Of a stretch of 64,000 bases of DNA, positions 52,975-62,880 are shown in pieces (the stretch's first letter is position 1; each line of letters begins with the position of its first letter). The notes beneath the pieces are model-generated. The model had not been told where the DNA came from and did not search any database. It saw nothing but the letters and a program-made list of their open reading frames with translations. The stretch lies in the NCBI RefSeq assembly GCF_000612545.2, contig NZ_CP097800.1, positions 7,448,056 through 7,512,055 of the forward strand, in the 5' to 3' direction. The position numbers and the translations under genes were made by a program. This DNA comes from Streptomyces sp. PCS3-D2. GTDB taxonomy: Bacteria; Actinomycetota; Actinomycetes; Streptomycetales; Streptomycetaceae.

Positions 52975-55815
52975 CTACCCCCGGGGCAGCGACCCCGCCA
53001 GTGCCGGCGCGAGGAGACGCCGAGCTTCCGGAAGACCTTGCCGAGGTGGTACTCCACCGTGCTCGCGGCTGAGGAACAAGTCCGTCGCGATCTCCTGATT
53101 GGTAGCACCGCGAGCCGCCAACCGCGCGGACCCGGGACTCCCTGCGGGGTCAGCTGCCGCCCCGCCCCCGCGTCCCGCCCGCGCGCCTGCTCGCCCGTGG
53201 CCCGCAGCTCCAGAACGGGCCCCGCTCGGCGAAGGCGGCCGCCCCCCATCGAGGCGAACCGCTCGTTGGGCGCGCCGCAGCAGCACCCGGGCGTCGTGCC
53301 TGCGGCGCTGCCGACGCAGCCACTCCCCGTGCAGGAGGTCCGTGTGCGCCTTCTCGGTCAGCAGCGGCGTCGGCTCCAGATGCGCGGACGCCTCCCGGAA
53401 CAGCTTCCTCCGCCGCCGGTCCCGGCGCGACCAGGGCGCGGCTTCGGGCCAGCAGCCCCAGCGCCCACGGGGTGCCGCTGGCCGTGGCCCGCTCGGCAAG
53501 CAGCTCCAACGCCCGCGAGGCCACGCCCGGATCGCCGTTGCGGACGGCTGCCTCGACCAGGCCGGGAAGGCCGAGCCCGGCGCAGTGCGGCGGCGGATCG
53601 TCGAGAACCGCCTGGGCCGCGGCCTGGGCCTGCGGGTAGCGGCGCCCGCCCAGCCCGAGCACGACCAGTGCCGCACGGGCCAGTTTGCGCCTGGATCCCG
53701 CCGGGCGCCTCGGGACACAGCTCCCGCTGCGCCGCGACCGCCGACAGAGTCGCCGCTCGTCCCCGCGCCAGGCGTGCAGCATCACATCGGTGGGGTGGAC
53801 AACCGCGGATCGGCCCCGGTCGCGTCCGCGATGTCCTTGAACTCCGCGAAGTGCGCCTGCGCACCGACCAGGTTGCCGCGGAAACACCTCCGAGGTCGCG
53901 TTGGCGTGTGCGCTGATCTGGAGCATGCGCAGCGCCCCACGTGGCCGCGCGCGGCATCGGCGTACCGCCGCCCGCATTCCCCCAGGGCGTCGATTGTCCC
54001 ACAACTCGACGGCCGGCGACCATCCCCAGCAGGCTCCAGCGGACCGCTCCGCCCTCTTCCAGCGCCGGGCCGGGTCATCGCCGCTGAGGGCCGCCCGCAG
54101 CGACGGCACGCCCGCGCGGTAGCCGACGGCGACCAGCCGGGCCGTGACCGTCCAGGAGCAGGTCGGCGACGCACGCGTCCGCACCGGGCGCCGCGTCCCC
54201 GCGGGCCGGCGACACCGAGCGCGGCACGGGCCACCCGCAGGGCACCGCCACCACCATCGGCACCGCCACCACCGGCACCGCCACCACCACCGGCACCGCC
54301 ACCGGGGCCGGCAGCGACCATCGAGGCGTCGAAGGCCTCCAGCAGCGTGTCACGGCCGGACGCCGGGTCGTGCTCGAAGGAGCACCGGGGCGGCATCCAG
54401 GAGGAGCCCGACAGCCCCCTTTCCGCCCAGCATCAGGCGGGCCAGCCCGCCCAGCCGGCCGGCATGGGCGCCCAGCACGGGCACCGCCGGTCCCGGTGCC
54501 GGCCAGCCGGGAGAGGAGCTCCTCGGCCCGACGCGGGGCACCGGCCATGAGGGCCGCCGCACAGGCCTCAAGCAGCCACGTGGCCCGCCGGACCGGATCG
54601 TCGGTGAGATCCGCGGCCCCGCCTGCAAGAACGCGGCCCGGGCCAGGTAGCCGCCGGTGTTCCCGGCCCGCTCGGCACAGCCGTGCAACGCGGAGGCGAC
54701 CTGCTCATCGGGGCCGTCCGCGGCGGCCGCCGCATTGCCAGGCGTGCCGTTCGGGTTCGGCGCACGCGTCGGTCACGGCGGCGAGCGCGGCGTGCACGGA
54801 ACGACGCGCGGCCCGCGACGCGCCCCCGTACACGGGCCGAGCGGATCAGCGGATGACGGAACGAGGACGCACCGGGAGCGGGCCGGCCGTCAACAACTCT
54901 CTCACCGCTCGGCCTGGTCGAAGGCCTCGGCAGGTCGTCGTTGCCGGCCCCCGAAAGGTGCCGGACCGCCCGCCGCAGCACGTCCCGATCGCCGGTCGCG
55001 TCGGCGGCCAGGCCGCCAACAGCACCGTCCGGGTCAGCACCGGCAGGCCCTCAACCCCGCCGCAGGAACCGGGCCTCCAGGCGCCGCCCGAGAGCCGGCG
55101 GCCCGGCGAACCCCCGCCTCCACGACATGAGGCCCCTGGCCAGTTCCCGCAGGGCGGCGGATTGCCCGCCCGCCTCGGCGATGATCCGCTCGGCCCACGA
55201 CCTGGTCGATCCCGCCGCCGGCGTGGTCCATGAGCAGCGCCAGCGCATCGGCCTGCGGCAGCCGGCCGAGCGGAGTTCGGGACGGCCGTCCAGCGCCGGC
55301 GGCCGCCGCGTGTCGTCGCGCAGCGCGAAGAGGGCGACGATGCCGTCGGCGTGGAGCCTGCGTCCCACGAACGCCAGGACGTCGAGCGACTCCCGGTCCA
55401 GCCACTGGGCGTCGTCGCACACGAGCAGCAAGCGGCCTTTCGCGGGCGGACTCCGCGAGGAGGGTGAGAACGGCGAGCCCCACCAGGAAACCGGTCGGGC
55501 GCGGTCCCCGTCCACCATCGCGAACGCCGTCTCGAGCGCGGCGCGCTGGGGCCGCGGCGACGGTTCCGGCACCGAGGAACGGCAGCAGGAACGCGGTGCA
55601 CGGCCGCGAAAACCGAGCTCCTGCTCGGCCTCGACGCCCGCGACCCGCGTGACCTGCAGGCCCGAAGCCGACCGACCGCATGGTCCAGCAGGGCCGTCTT
55701 GCCGATCCCGGCATCGCCGCGCACGACGAGTACACCGCTCATACCCGAGCGCCCGCCGTTCCAGCAGCCGGGTGCAACCAGAGCGCTCTCCGCCACCCCG
55801 GCCTCTCATGATCAT
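52975..55815 (-). CDS. large ATP-binding LuxR-family (LAL) regulator, frame-broken
   Basis: Near the start, LLERRALG is followed by SGVLVVRGDAGIGKTALLDH, the P-loop of the AAA_16 domain. About 900 residues of TPR-like helical sequence are spread over all frames. At the far end is the LuxR helix-turn-helix: RLAARGATNQEIATDLFLSR, then TVEYHLGKVFRKLGVSSRRH and ALAGSLPRG. LAL regulators activate clusters, often for natural products, on binding ATP and a ligand. More than ten one-base breaks occur, too many for a selected pseudogene still so recognisable. Confidence 0.7.
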
Positions 55816-55934
55816 GAACTGAACATACCGGCTCCGGGCATCCCCCGACCGGCCGCGCCGGACCGGGGACGGGCGGCGGAGACTGGGAGGTTTTCCAGGA
55901 TCCGAACCACCGCCTCCCCGGGCACCGCTCCGGC

Positions 55935-57021
55935 ATGCAAGCGCACCCCGCACCGAACCGGCCCGCACCCACCCACACCCCCGCGCCCCCAAGCCCCTCC
56001 CGCCCGGGCAGCGGACAGGGCCACGGGGCAAGGGCAGGAGCCGGGCAGCGGACAGGGGCGGCGGAGCCGGGCCTGTTCGCCGCCGAGACCGCCGACCGGC
56101 GACTCTGCGGATACCTCCGGATACGCACCCTCGAAGCCACACCCCACCGCACGGACCACGACGGCGCCCACGGCGAAAGCGGCGGGCCGTTCGTCGTCGT
56201 GGCCGCTCAAGCCTCGGGCACCGCACTGCTCTCCCGCGGCGGCAGGCGGATACGCCTGGCACCGGGCGACATGGCCCTGCTGCCCTCGGGCGGCGAACCT
56301 CGCCGTGGAGTTTCCCGAGCCCTCCCGCACGCACCTGCTCCGGCTGCCGCGCGCCGTGCTCGCCGTCCGCAGGCAGACGTGCTCACGGCCCCGTCCTGGG
56401 GAGCACCCGTCCGGCCCGCCCCGGGCACTGGGACACCGCCGTCTCCCGCTCTCCTGGTCCCGCCTTCGCCGGACGCTGGCCCCGGACCTGGGCGCCGAAC
56501 CGGTGCGGCCCGCATGGCCGGCCACATCGCGGGCATGCTGGCCACCCTCATCACGGAACGTGCCCGCCTGCCGGCACCCGACCGGCAGCCCGGCCCCCCG
56601 CCACCGGCCCAAGGCCCCTGTCAACCGCGGAGACCGCGGACCTGATGGCACGCGTCCGCGCCCACATCGGCCTGCACCTGGCGGACCCGGACCTCTCCCC
56701 ACGCTCGATCGCCGCCGCACACCACATGTCCGTCCGCTACCTGCACCGGCTCTTCGCACAGGACGCCACGACGGTCGGCACCTGGATCCGCGAGCGCCGC
56801 CTGGAAGAGGCCGCCCGGGAACTGGCCCGACCGGGACGCGGGAAGACCGTCTCCCGCATCGCGCACCGCTGGGGCTTCGTCAGCCCCAACCACTTCAGCC
56901 GGTCTTCCGGCAGCGGTACGGGATGTCACCGCGGGACTGGAGCGCCTCCTTCACCCCCGTCCCGGAGCCGCCGCCGCACAGGGCGGCGGCCGGTGTCAGC
57001 CGCCCCGCTTGTGCCCGTTGA
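55935..57021 (+). CDS. AraC-family regulator with cupin domain, frame-broken
   Basis: The N-terminal cupin_6-like part reads DHDGAHGESGGPFVVVAAQA, GTALLSRGGRRIRLAPGDMA and LLPSGGEP, with a one-base break after it. Next come LAVEFPEPSRTHLLRLPRAV, then the AraC domain MARVRAHIGLHLADPDLSPR, HHMSVRYLHRLFAQDATTVG and IAHRWGFVSPNHFSR. A final break leads to VFRQRYGMSPRDWSASF. Members of this branch regulate metabolic or resistance genes. It converges on the RIP gene and overlaps its end by 26 bp. Confidence 0.7.
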
Positions 57022-57904
57022 GCTGGATGTACCCCAGGTTCGCGATAAGCGCGGCGACCGTCGGGTAGTACCTGCTGTAGCCCTGGGCACCGATGGTGAA
57101 ACCGTTCCCGGCCGGGTTGCGCAGCCGCGCGTACACCCAGGCGGACAACTGGCCCCAGCTGGTTTCGAGGTCGGCACCGAACGGGCCGATCGGCGTCGAC
57201 GCGTGGTGGGCGATGTTCTGCCGGATCACGTCGAAGACGTACCCGAAGCGCGCCGCCTCGGCGGTCGCGCCGATGACGTCCACCAGGTACGAACCGACGG
57301 TCTGCCGGCCGGCCCCGGTGGTGAGGAGCTGCTGGGTGTTGCGCAGGGTCAGCAGCGCGTTCTGGAGGTTCTGGGGGGTGAGCCGCCGCTCCGCGCGGGC
57401 GCCACCGCCGGGCAGGGTGGCGTAACTCCCGTTCCAGGGCAGGCGGTGGGCCCGCACCCCCAGGACCCGCTCGAACGCGTCGGGATAGCCGTCGGGGAAC
57501 ACGTAGTGCCGGTTGCCGGTGCCGTCGGGCTGCCCGGGCTGGTAGATCCCGGCCAGATACAGGGTGTTGGCCCAGTAGTAGAGGGACACCACGTACTGCC
57601 CGGCGTGACTCACCCGGATCTGGATCAGCCGGTCGGGCATCGTCGTGGTCTCGTCCAGCACCTGGTAGAAGTCGTGGCCGCTGATCCGGTGCACCTGGTC
57701 GATCATGTTCCAGTACCGGTCGTGGTGCCCCTGGCCGCCGTGCTCGAGACCGCTGATGTCCCAGTCGACGACCGTCAGCGGCCGGTCCGGATCGGCATGG
57801 GCGGCGGGCGCGGCCGCGCCCAGCACACCGGCCGACAGGGCGAGCGCCACGAGGAGACCGGCGACACGCCGCATCACCCGCCCGCCCGAAACTACGCTGA
57901 ACAC
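56996..57904 (-). CDS. secreted ribosome-inactivating protein (rRNA N-glycosidase family)
   Basis: A GTG with GAGGAGG six bases upstream gives 302 residues with a signal peptide (LLVALALSAGVLGAAAPAAH). The mature protein has the RIP fold markers in order: YYWANTLYLAGIYQPG, LTPQNLQNALLTLRN, VIGATAEAARFGYVFDVIRQ with the catalytic Glu and Arg (EAARF), then LETSWGQLSAWVYARL with the conserved Trp. The family removes one adenine from the sarcin-ricin loop of large-subunit rRNA. The frame is intact, unlike most neighbours. It is a single A-chain type with no lectin domain. Confidence 0.85.
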   Translation of the reverse strand: MFSVVSGGRVMRRVAGLLVALALSAGVLGAAAPAAHADPDRPLTVVDWDISGLEHGGQGHHDRYWNMIDQVHRISGHDFYQVLDETTTMPDRLIQIRVSHAGQYVVSLYYWANTLYLAGIYQPGQPDGTGNRHYVFPDGYPDAFERVLGVRAHRLPWNGSYATLPGGGARAERRLTPQNLQNALLTLRNTQQLLTTGAGRQTVGSYLVDVIGATAEAARFGYVFDVIRQNIAHHASTPIGPFGADLETSWGQLSAWVYARLRNPAGNGFTIGAQGYSRYYPTVAALIANLGYIQLNGHKRGG

Positions 57905-58084
57905 ACAGAACTCCTCCTCCTCAGGCCGGACATCCCGCCCGACCGGGCGCCCGGACTCCTTGCGGGGGACAGGACGCGGTCGCACGGTCGCCCGGCACAC
58001 GGCCGGCCCACGGCGGCCCGGCAACAGGCCACAGGCTGCCAGCGCCGAAGGCAGCGCACGTGCCCGAGAGCGCCCGCACCCCGC

Positions 58085-58994
58085 CTACCCGCGCACACCC
58101 CCCGCGGCCGGCCCGACGGCGCCCTCCACCCGGTGCAGCGCCGCCAGGAGATGGCGCAGGGCCGGATCGGGCGGACCGGGACGGACCGCCAGGGACGTCG
58201 TCACGCTCAGGCCGGCCAGCGGGCGCACCACCACCCCGGGACCGACGGCATCCCCTGGACCTCGTAGAAGACGGTCCACGACGCCTCGCGCGCCGTGCCG
58301 ATCGCCGCGAGCGTGGCCTGCAGACCGGCGAAGGGCGGCCCGGCGGGCGGCACGCCCCCGCCCTGCGGCACGCGTCGACGACCAGATCGTGGAAGTACGG
58401 GTTCTCCGCGCGCGGAGCCAGACGCAGCGCGAGCCCCGCCAAACGGTCCAGCCCCACAGCCCGTTCGGCCGCCAGCGGATGGCCCTGGGGCAGGGCCACA
58501 TGCAGCGGGTCGCTCCACAGCGGCAGCAACTCCAGGCCGGCCGCCGAAGGAACCGCCCGCACCAGGGCGGCGTCGAGCTCCCCGGAACGTACCGCGGCCA
58601 GCCGATCGCCGACCGGCATCCTCCGCAGCCGCACCTGAAGCCGGGGAGCGGCAGCGGACAGGAGCGCCAGAACACGCCCCAGCCGGTCCCGGGGGCCGTG
58701 GACACCGCCCAGCCGCAGCACACCGTCGGCACCCGCGGTGACATCGGCGGCCACCCGCACCGTGCGCTCGGCAGCCGCCAGAACCGCACGGGCCTCGGGG
58801 AGCAACCGCTCGCCCGCCGAGGAGAGCCGCACCCGCCGGGTCGTACGCTCGAACAGGACCACCCCCCAACCGCGTTCGAGCCGGCCGATCTGCTGGCTGA
58901 CGGCCGACGGGACGATCCCCAGCCGCTGCGCCGCCCGCCCGAAGCCGCCCTCCTCGGCAACAGCCACGAAATACCTCAACTGCCGCAGTTCCAC
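58085..58994 (-). CDS. LysR-family transcriptional regulator, frame-broken
   Basis: The first 215 residues are clean: MELRQLRYFVAVAEEGGFGR, AQRLGIVPSAVSQQIGRLER and RRVRLSSAGERLLPEARAVL form the HTH_1 domain, and VGDRLAAVRSGELDAALVRA starts the effector domain. A break near 58355 leads to QATLAAIGTAREASWTVFYE, and another to VVVRPLAGLSVTTSLAVRPG, ending LLAALHRVEGAVGPAAGGVR. The effector is unknown. It is divergent from the cupin gene and probably controls it, a usual LysR arrangement. Confidence 0.78.
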
Positions 58995-59128
58995 CCGTCC
59001 GCCTCCCGCAGCGATTCGTCACGACCGGTGATCTCTGTCTTCTCCAACAGCCGGTGGATCACGACCGCTTCCCGGGATCGAATGGAACCGCATCCACGAC
59101 ACGCCGCAGACCACAGGAGAGACCGCCG

Positions 59129-59600
59129 ATGAACGCCCCCCGACAGCCCCTGATCGTGCACGCCGAGCAGGCCGAGCGGATCGACTTCCCCCACGGCGGG
59201 GGGTTCCGCCTCCTCGCGGACGCATCCGACACCGGCGCGGCGGTGGGAGCCAACCGCTTCACCCTCCCCCGCGGCGCCACCGGCGCCCCCGCCCACCACC
59301 ACGCACGGTCGACCGAGGTGTTCTACGTACTCGACGGAAGCGCCCGCTTCACCCTCGACGACCGCACCACGACCGTGGCCGCCGGCGGACTCGTCTGCAT
59401 ACCGCCCGGCCACGTCCACGCGTTCGGCGCTTCTCCCGCAGCCACGGCGGACCTGCTCGTCCTGCTGACCCCGGCCGTCGACCGCTTCGACTACTTCCGC
59501 CCTGGGCCGCATCCGGCACGGCCTGGACACCTTCGCCGCGCTCCTGCCCGAACAGGACCGCTACGACGTGCACTTCGCCCCTGCCGACACACCCCAATAG
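59129..59600 (+). CDS. cupin-domain protein, one frame break near C-terminus
   Basis: The start at MNAPRQPLIVHAEQAERIDF follows AGGAGAG. The cupin motifs are visible (PAHHHARSTEVFYVLDGSAR, then GLVCIPPGHVHAFGASPAAT), with a His/His/Glu and His metal site. After VDRFDYFR a one-base break leads to LGRIRHGLDTFAALLPEQDR, ending FAPADTPQ. Its divergent LysR neighbour is a likely regulator. The substrate is unknown. Confidence 0.78.
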
Positions 59601-59634
59601 CCGCCCCGGAGAACCCGCAAAGGGGAGCGGCCGG

Positions 59635-60416
59635 TCAGGAACGCTGCCCGGATCCGCCCGCCGGCGACGCCGGCCGCGCGAGAGCACCCGGCCGCGGCCC
59701 GCCGTCCGCCACGGTGCGGGGCGGTCCCGCGGCACCGGCCCGCGGCCGCCGGAAGGCCGGGACGGCCAGCAGCCCGAAGCCGATCACTGCCGCCGTGAGA
59801 TGGCCGACGGTGGTGAAGTCCGGCAGCGGCCCGGACCACTCGGCACCGCCGAGCGGCCACGCGAGGACGAAAGCCGCCCAGGGCAGGCGCCCCCGGCGGG
59901 GCAGGGCGAGCGTGCCGACCGCCAGCACCGTCTGCGCACCGTAACTGACCCCGTAGTCCAAGGACTGTCGCACCGCCGCCGGATACCAGCCGTACCGCAG
60001 CGCGACGGTGATGACGGCAGCGGTGAGCAGGGTCGCCACGACATGCCCGCCGAGGAACACCGCCACCGCACGCCGCTTCCCCCACCGCGATTCCGCCCAG
60101 GCAGGAAGCAGCACACCCCCAGCCCCAGGGTGATCAGGGTGCCCACGAAGTCCGTCGAGGCCACATCGGTGAGCGTCCCGTCGAAGAACAGCGCGCTGCC
60201 GGCCAGCGCCGCCAGCGGATGGTCGCGCAGGTTGTCCAGGTTGGTGCTGAGGTACCCCAGCACGGCCGCCGCCCGTTCGTCGGACACCCGGCCGATCCAG
60301 GCGTGGCCGGCCAGCAGCAGGCAGACATAGGCGAGGGTCAGCGGCGCACGGCGCGGATATCTCCGCACGACGCGGAGCGCTCTGCCCAGGGGCCCCGGCG
60401 GTGATTGAGGGTTCAT
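59635..60416 (-). CDS. rhomboid-like membrane protein, one frame break
   Basis: From MNPQSPPGPLGRALRVVRRY, a helix (APLTLAYVCLLLAGHAWIGR) leads to DNLRDHPLAALAGSALFFDG and FVGTLITLGLG. A one-base break near 60115 then gives LPAWAESRWGKRRAVAVFLG, HVVATLLTAAVITVALRYGW and DYGVSYGAQTVLAVGTLALP. This matches a rhomboid-like polytopic family of Streptomyces; I do not see a complete Ser/His protease dyad, so it may be inactive. Confidence 0.65.
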
Positions 60417-60780
60417 CGGCGGCACTCTCCGGTTCGGTTCGGTTCGGTCAGGCTCGGGCAGGTCGGGTCGGGGCGAAGGCGTGGCCGGCCCGCGAGGGCA
60501 ACCGCCCCGGCCGACCCCCGGCCACCCCAAGGGATGCGGTGTGCCGCGCCCGGGTTCCAGCCGACCGACCAGACACCGCCCCTCACGGGTGACGGACACT
60601 CAAAACCCCAGACCGGAAGGGGTTTCCCGGAAGTTTCCCGTTTCCCGTTCGCAGCGGGCGACCCGCGCCTGCTCGACACACGGGGGAGGCGGGCGACAGT
60701 CTCGGAAGCGCCCGGACAGGACACCACGGGCACGACGGCCCGCGGCCGGACGACCGCGCGGCGGAAACGGGGGACCGGAC

Positions 60781-61625
60781 ATGGCGATGCGCACGACAGC
60801 GGTGGCGGCGGTGGCGGCACTCACCCTCCTGGCCGCGGGGGAAGGCGCCCACAGCGCCACCGCTGCCCCCAGGGCGGCGGCGGGGAGTGCCGGGTGCTCG
60901 CCGCCGGCGCCTCCACCACGGCGGAGCAGGCCGTGGCGGCCGCCTGCGAACAGATCGGCGTCTGGTACACCTGGGGCGGCGGCCACGGGCCGCAGCCGGG
61001 CCCGACCTACGGCCAGGTCGACCCCAGCGACCCGGACAGCGCCCACGACCCGAGCGGCTCGGCTTCGACTGCTCGGGACTGGTCCGCTACGCCTACGCCC
61101 GCGCCGCCGGCGGCGACCCCCTGCCCGGCAACGCCTACCACCAGTTCCACGCACCGCAGGTGCGGCAGCGGTTCACCGCCGCCGAGGGGACCGCCCGCTC
61201 CTCCCGGGAGACCTCCTGGCCTGGGGCTCGGGCGGCTCCATCCACCACATCGCGATCTACCTGGGCGCGGGCAGGATGGTCGAGGCCCGGGAATCGGGCA
61301 CCCGGATCACCGTCGCCGACGTACGGCTCGGCGGCGACTATGCCGGAGCGGTCCGCATCGCGCCGCCGACGCAGGCGCCCGGCACGTCAGCACCTGGGGC
61401 ACCGACGTGTGGACCCACCAGGAGCCCTCCACCGGCAGCCCGCGCGTGCACAAGTTCCCGGCCCCACCACGGTGCGCGCTTCGACTGCCAGAAACACGCC
61501 GAACCCGTGACCGCCGAGGGCTACACCAACGACGCCTGGTCCTACCTGCCCGAATACCGGGCATGGATCACCAACATCTACATCAAGGGCCCCGCTGGCT
61601 GGACGGCGTACGCACCTGCCCCTGA
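60781..61625 (+). CDS. secreted NlpC/P60 peptidase, frame-broken
   Basis: A signal peptide (RTTAVAAVAALTLLAAGEGA) precedes EQAVAAACEQIGVWYTWGGG. After a break come GFDCSGLVRYAYARAAGGDP with the catalytic Cys, LPGNAYHQFHAPQ, LLAWGSGGSIHHIAIYLGAG with the catalytic His, and RMVEARESGTRITVADVRLG. The C-terminal 70 residues (GYTNDAWSYLPEYRAWITNI) form a small SH3-like, wall-binding domain. The enzyme would cleave cell-wall peptides. Four or more one-base breaks scatter it over three frames. Confidence 0.72.
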
Positions 61626-61964
61626 ACACGCCCTCACATCCCGCGATCGCCCGGGCACCACGCCACCGCCGGTACGGCTCCGCGGCCGTTCAGCCCTGCC
61701 GGTGCTGCCCGGGCAGCCCGGACCCGGCGGCTTCGCCCCCCGCGCCGTCCTGCGCGGCGGTGTCCCCGGCCTCCAGCGCAGCAGGTCGCCCGGCTGGCAC
61801 TCGAGCGCCTCGCAGAGCGCGGCGAGCGTCGCGAAGCGCACCGCCTTGGCGCGGCCGTTCTTCAGCACCGCCAGGTTGGCCGGCGATCCCACCCGGTCGG
61901 CGAGTTCGCCCACGGACATCTTCCGCCTGGCCAGCATCACGTCGATGTCGACGGTGATGGGCAT
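61578..61964 (-). CDS. XRE-family helix-turn-helix regulator
   Basis: The start at MPITVDIDVMLARRKMSVGE gives the compact Cro-like domain of the DUF2975 partner family, with LAVLKNGRAKAVRFATLAAL and CEALECQPGDLLRW. The domain usually ends within about 75 residues; the C-terminal 50 residues here are low in complexity and may result from a frame error. The start overlaps the DUF2975 stop (TGATG), so the two are coupled. A nearby perfect dyad is a likely operator. Confidence 0.75.
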   Translation of the reverse strand: MPITVDIDVMLARRKMSVGELADRVGSPANLAVLKNGRAKAVRFATLAALCEALECQPGDLLRWRPGTPPRRTARGAKPPGPGCPGSTGRAERPRSRTGGGVVPGRSRDVRACSGAGAYAVQPAGPLM

Positions 61965-62451
61965 CAGATCACCTCGTCCAACTCGGCCGCATCCGTGCCG
62001 CCTCGCCGTCGCGCGCGACGGCTGCGCGAGCAGCATCCGCAGTACCAGCACGATGAGCGCGACCCCCAGGATGGCCAAGCCGATCCCGCCCATGATCACA
62101 GTAACGCCCGGATCCTCCCGCTGGCCGGGGGCGTTGACCGCCGTGACCGCGAACCACAGCACGGCCACAGCCGTGATCGCGCCGATCACGCCGTCCACGT
62201 ACCGGAACGCGGCGTGGGAGAACACCGTCCCGCGCCGCACCATCGCCGTCAGCCGCCACACGCAGACCAGGGCCACCTGGGCCGCCACCATCCCCAGGGC
62301 CACGATCACGCGCATCGGGGTCAGCGGCAGCGATCCCCCCTCCGTCTCGCCCGTGACCAACGCCCACACCATCCCCGCCTGCACGAACACGGTGCCGGCG
62401 AACACCACCCCGAGCACGACGCGCAACGCCCGCACGGTCAGCTTGCCCATG
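61963..62451 (-). CDS. DUF2975 membrane protein
   Basis: From MGKLTVRALRVVLGVVFAGT there are four hydrophobic helices (VFVQAGMVWALVTG, RVIVALGMVAAQVALVCVWR, VIGAITAVAVLWFAVTAVNA and GGIGLAILGVALIVLVLRML). The end should read ARMRAELDEVI before the stop, but one base is missing near 61980, which fuses it artificially to the XRE frame. DUF2975 proteins are nearly always encoded with an XRE regulator; their role is unknown. Confidence 0.75.
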
Positions 62452-62482
62452 ACCCATCCCTCCATCGACCCACAATCGAAAT

Positions 62483-62499
62483 CTATCGAAAATCGATAG
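62483..62499. promoter_or_regulatory. operator-like inverted repeat CTATCGA-AAA-TCGATAG
   Basis: A perfect 7-bp inverted repeat with a 3-base centre lies 32 bp upstream of the DUF2975 start. It is AT-rich against a GC-rich background. Autoregulation by the XRE protein of the same operon is the natural inference. Confidence 0.6.
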
Positions 62500-62880
62500 G
62501 TCGAGCAAGGGGTGGGACCTCGGCGGCCCGACTCCGGACCGACGGGGAGCGGCGGCAACCCTCCGGCGCGGCGCAGGCCCCCGGGTCGGCGCCTCCGGGC
62601 CTCTGGGTGAAGCGCCGGACGCCGACCTGCGCGCCGGCGGGTTCGACGCCCGCGCCCGGCCCGCGAAGGGGGGGCGTGACGGGGGCGTGCCGCCGCGGGT
62701 GCCGCGGAGCGGCGACCACCGTGCCCACGGGCAGCACTCTGTCCCGCTGCGTGCCGGCGCCGCCTTCGCGGGTCGCGGCCGGGCCCTCGCACCACGGACC
62801 GCCGGCACCTTTCCGGCGCGCGGGTCACTCTTTCGGCGTGTCTGGCCAATCCGCCAGGTGGATGCTGCCGAATCCGGTAC
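62500..62880. other. intergenic region, no gene recognised
   Basis: About 380 bp between the divergent DUF2975 and oxidoreductase genes. No frame has domain character. Promoters of both genes must lie here. Confidence 0.35.
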
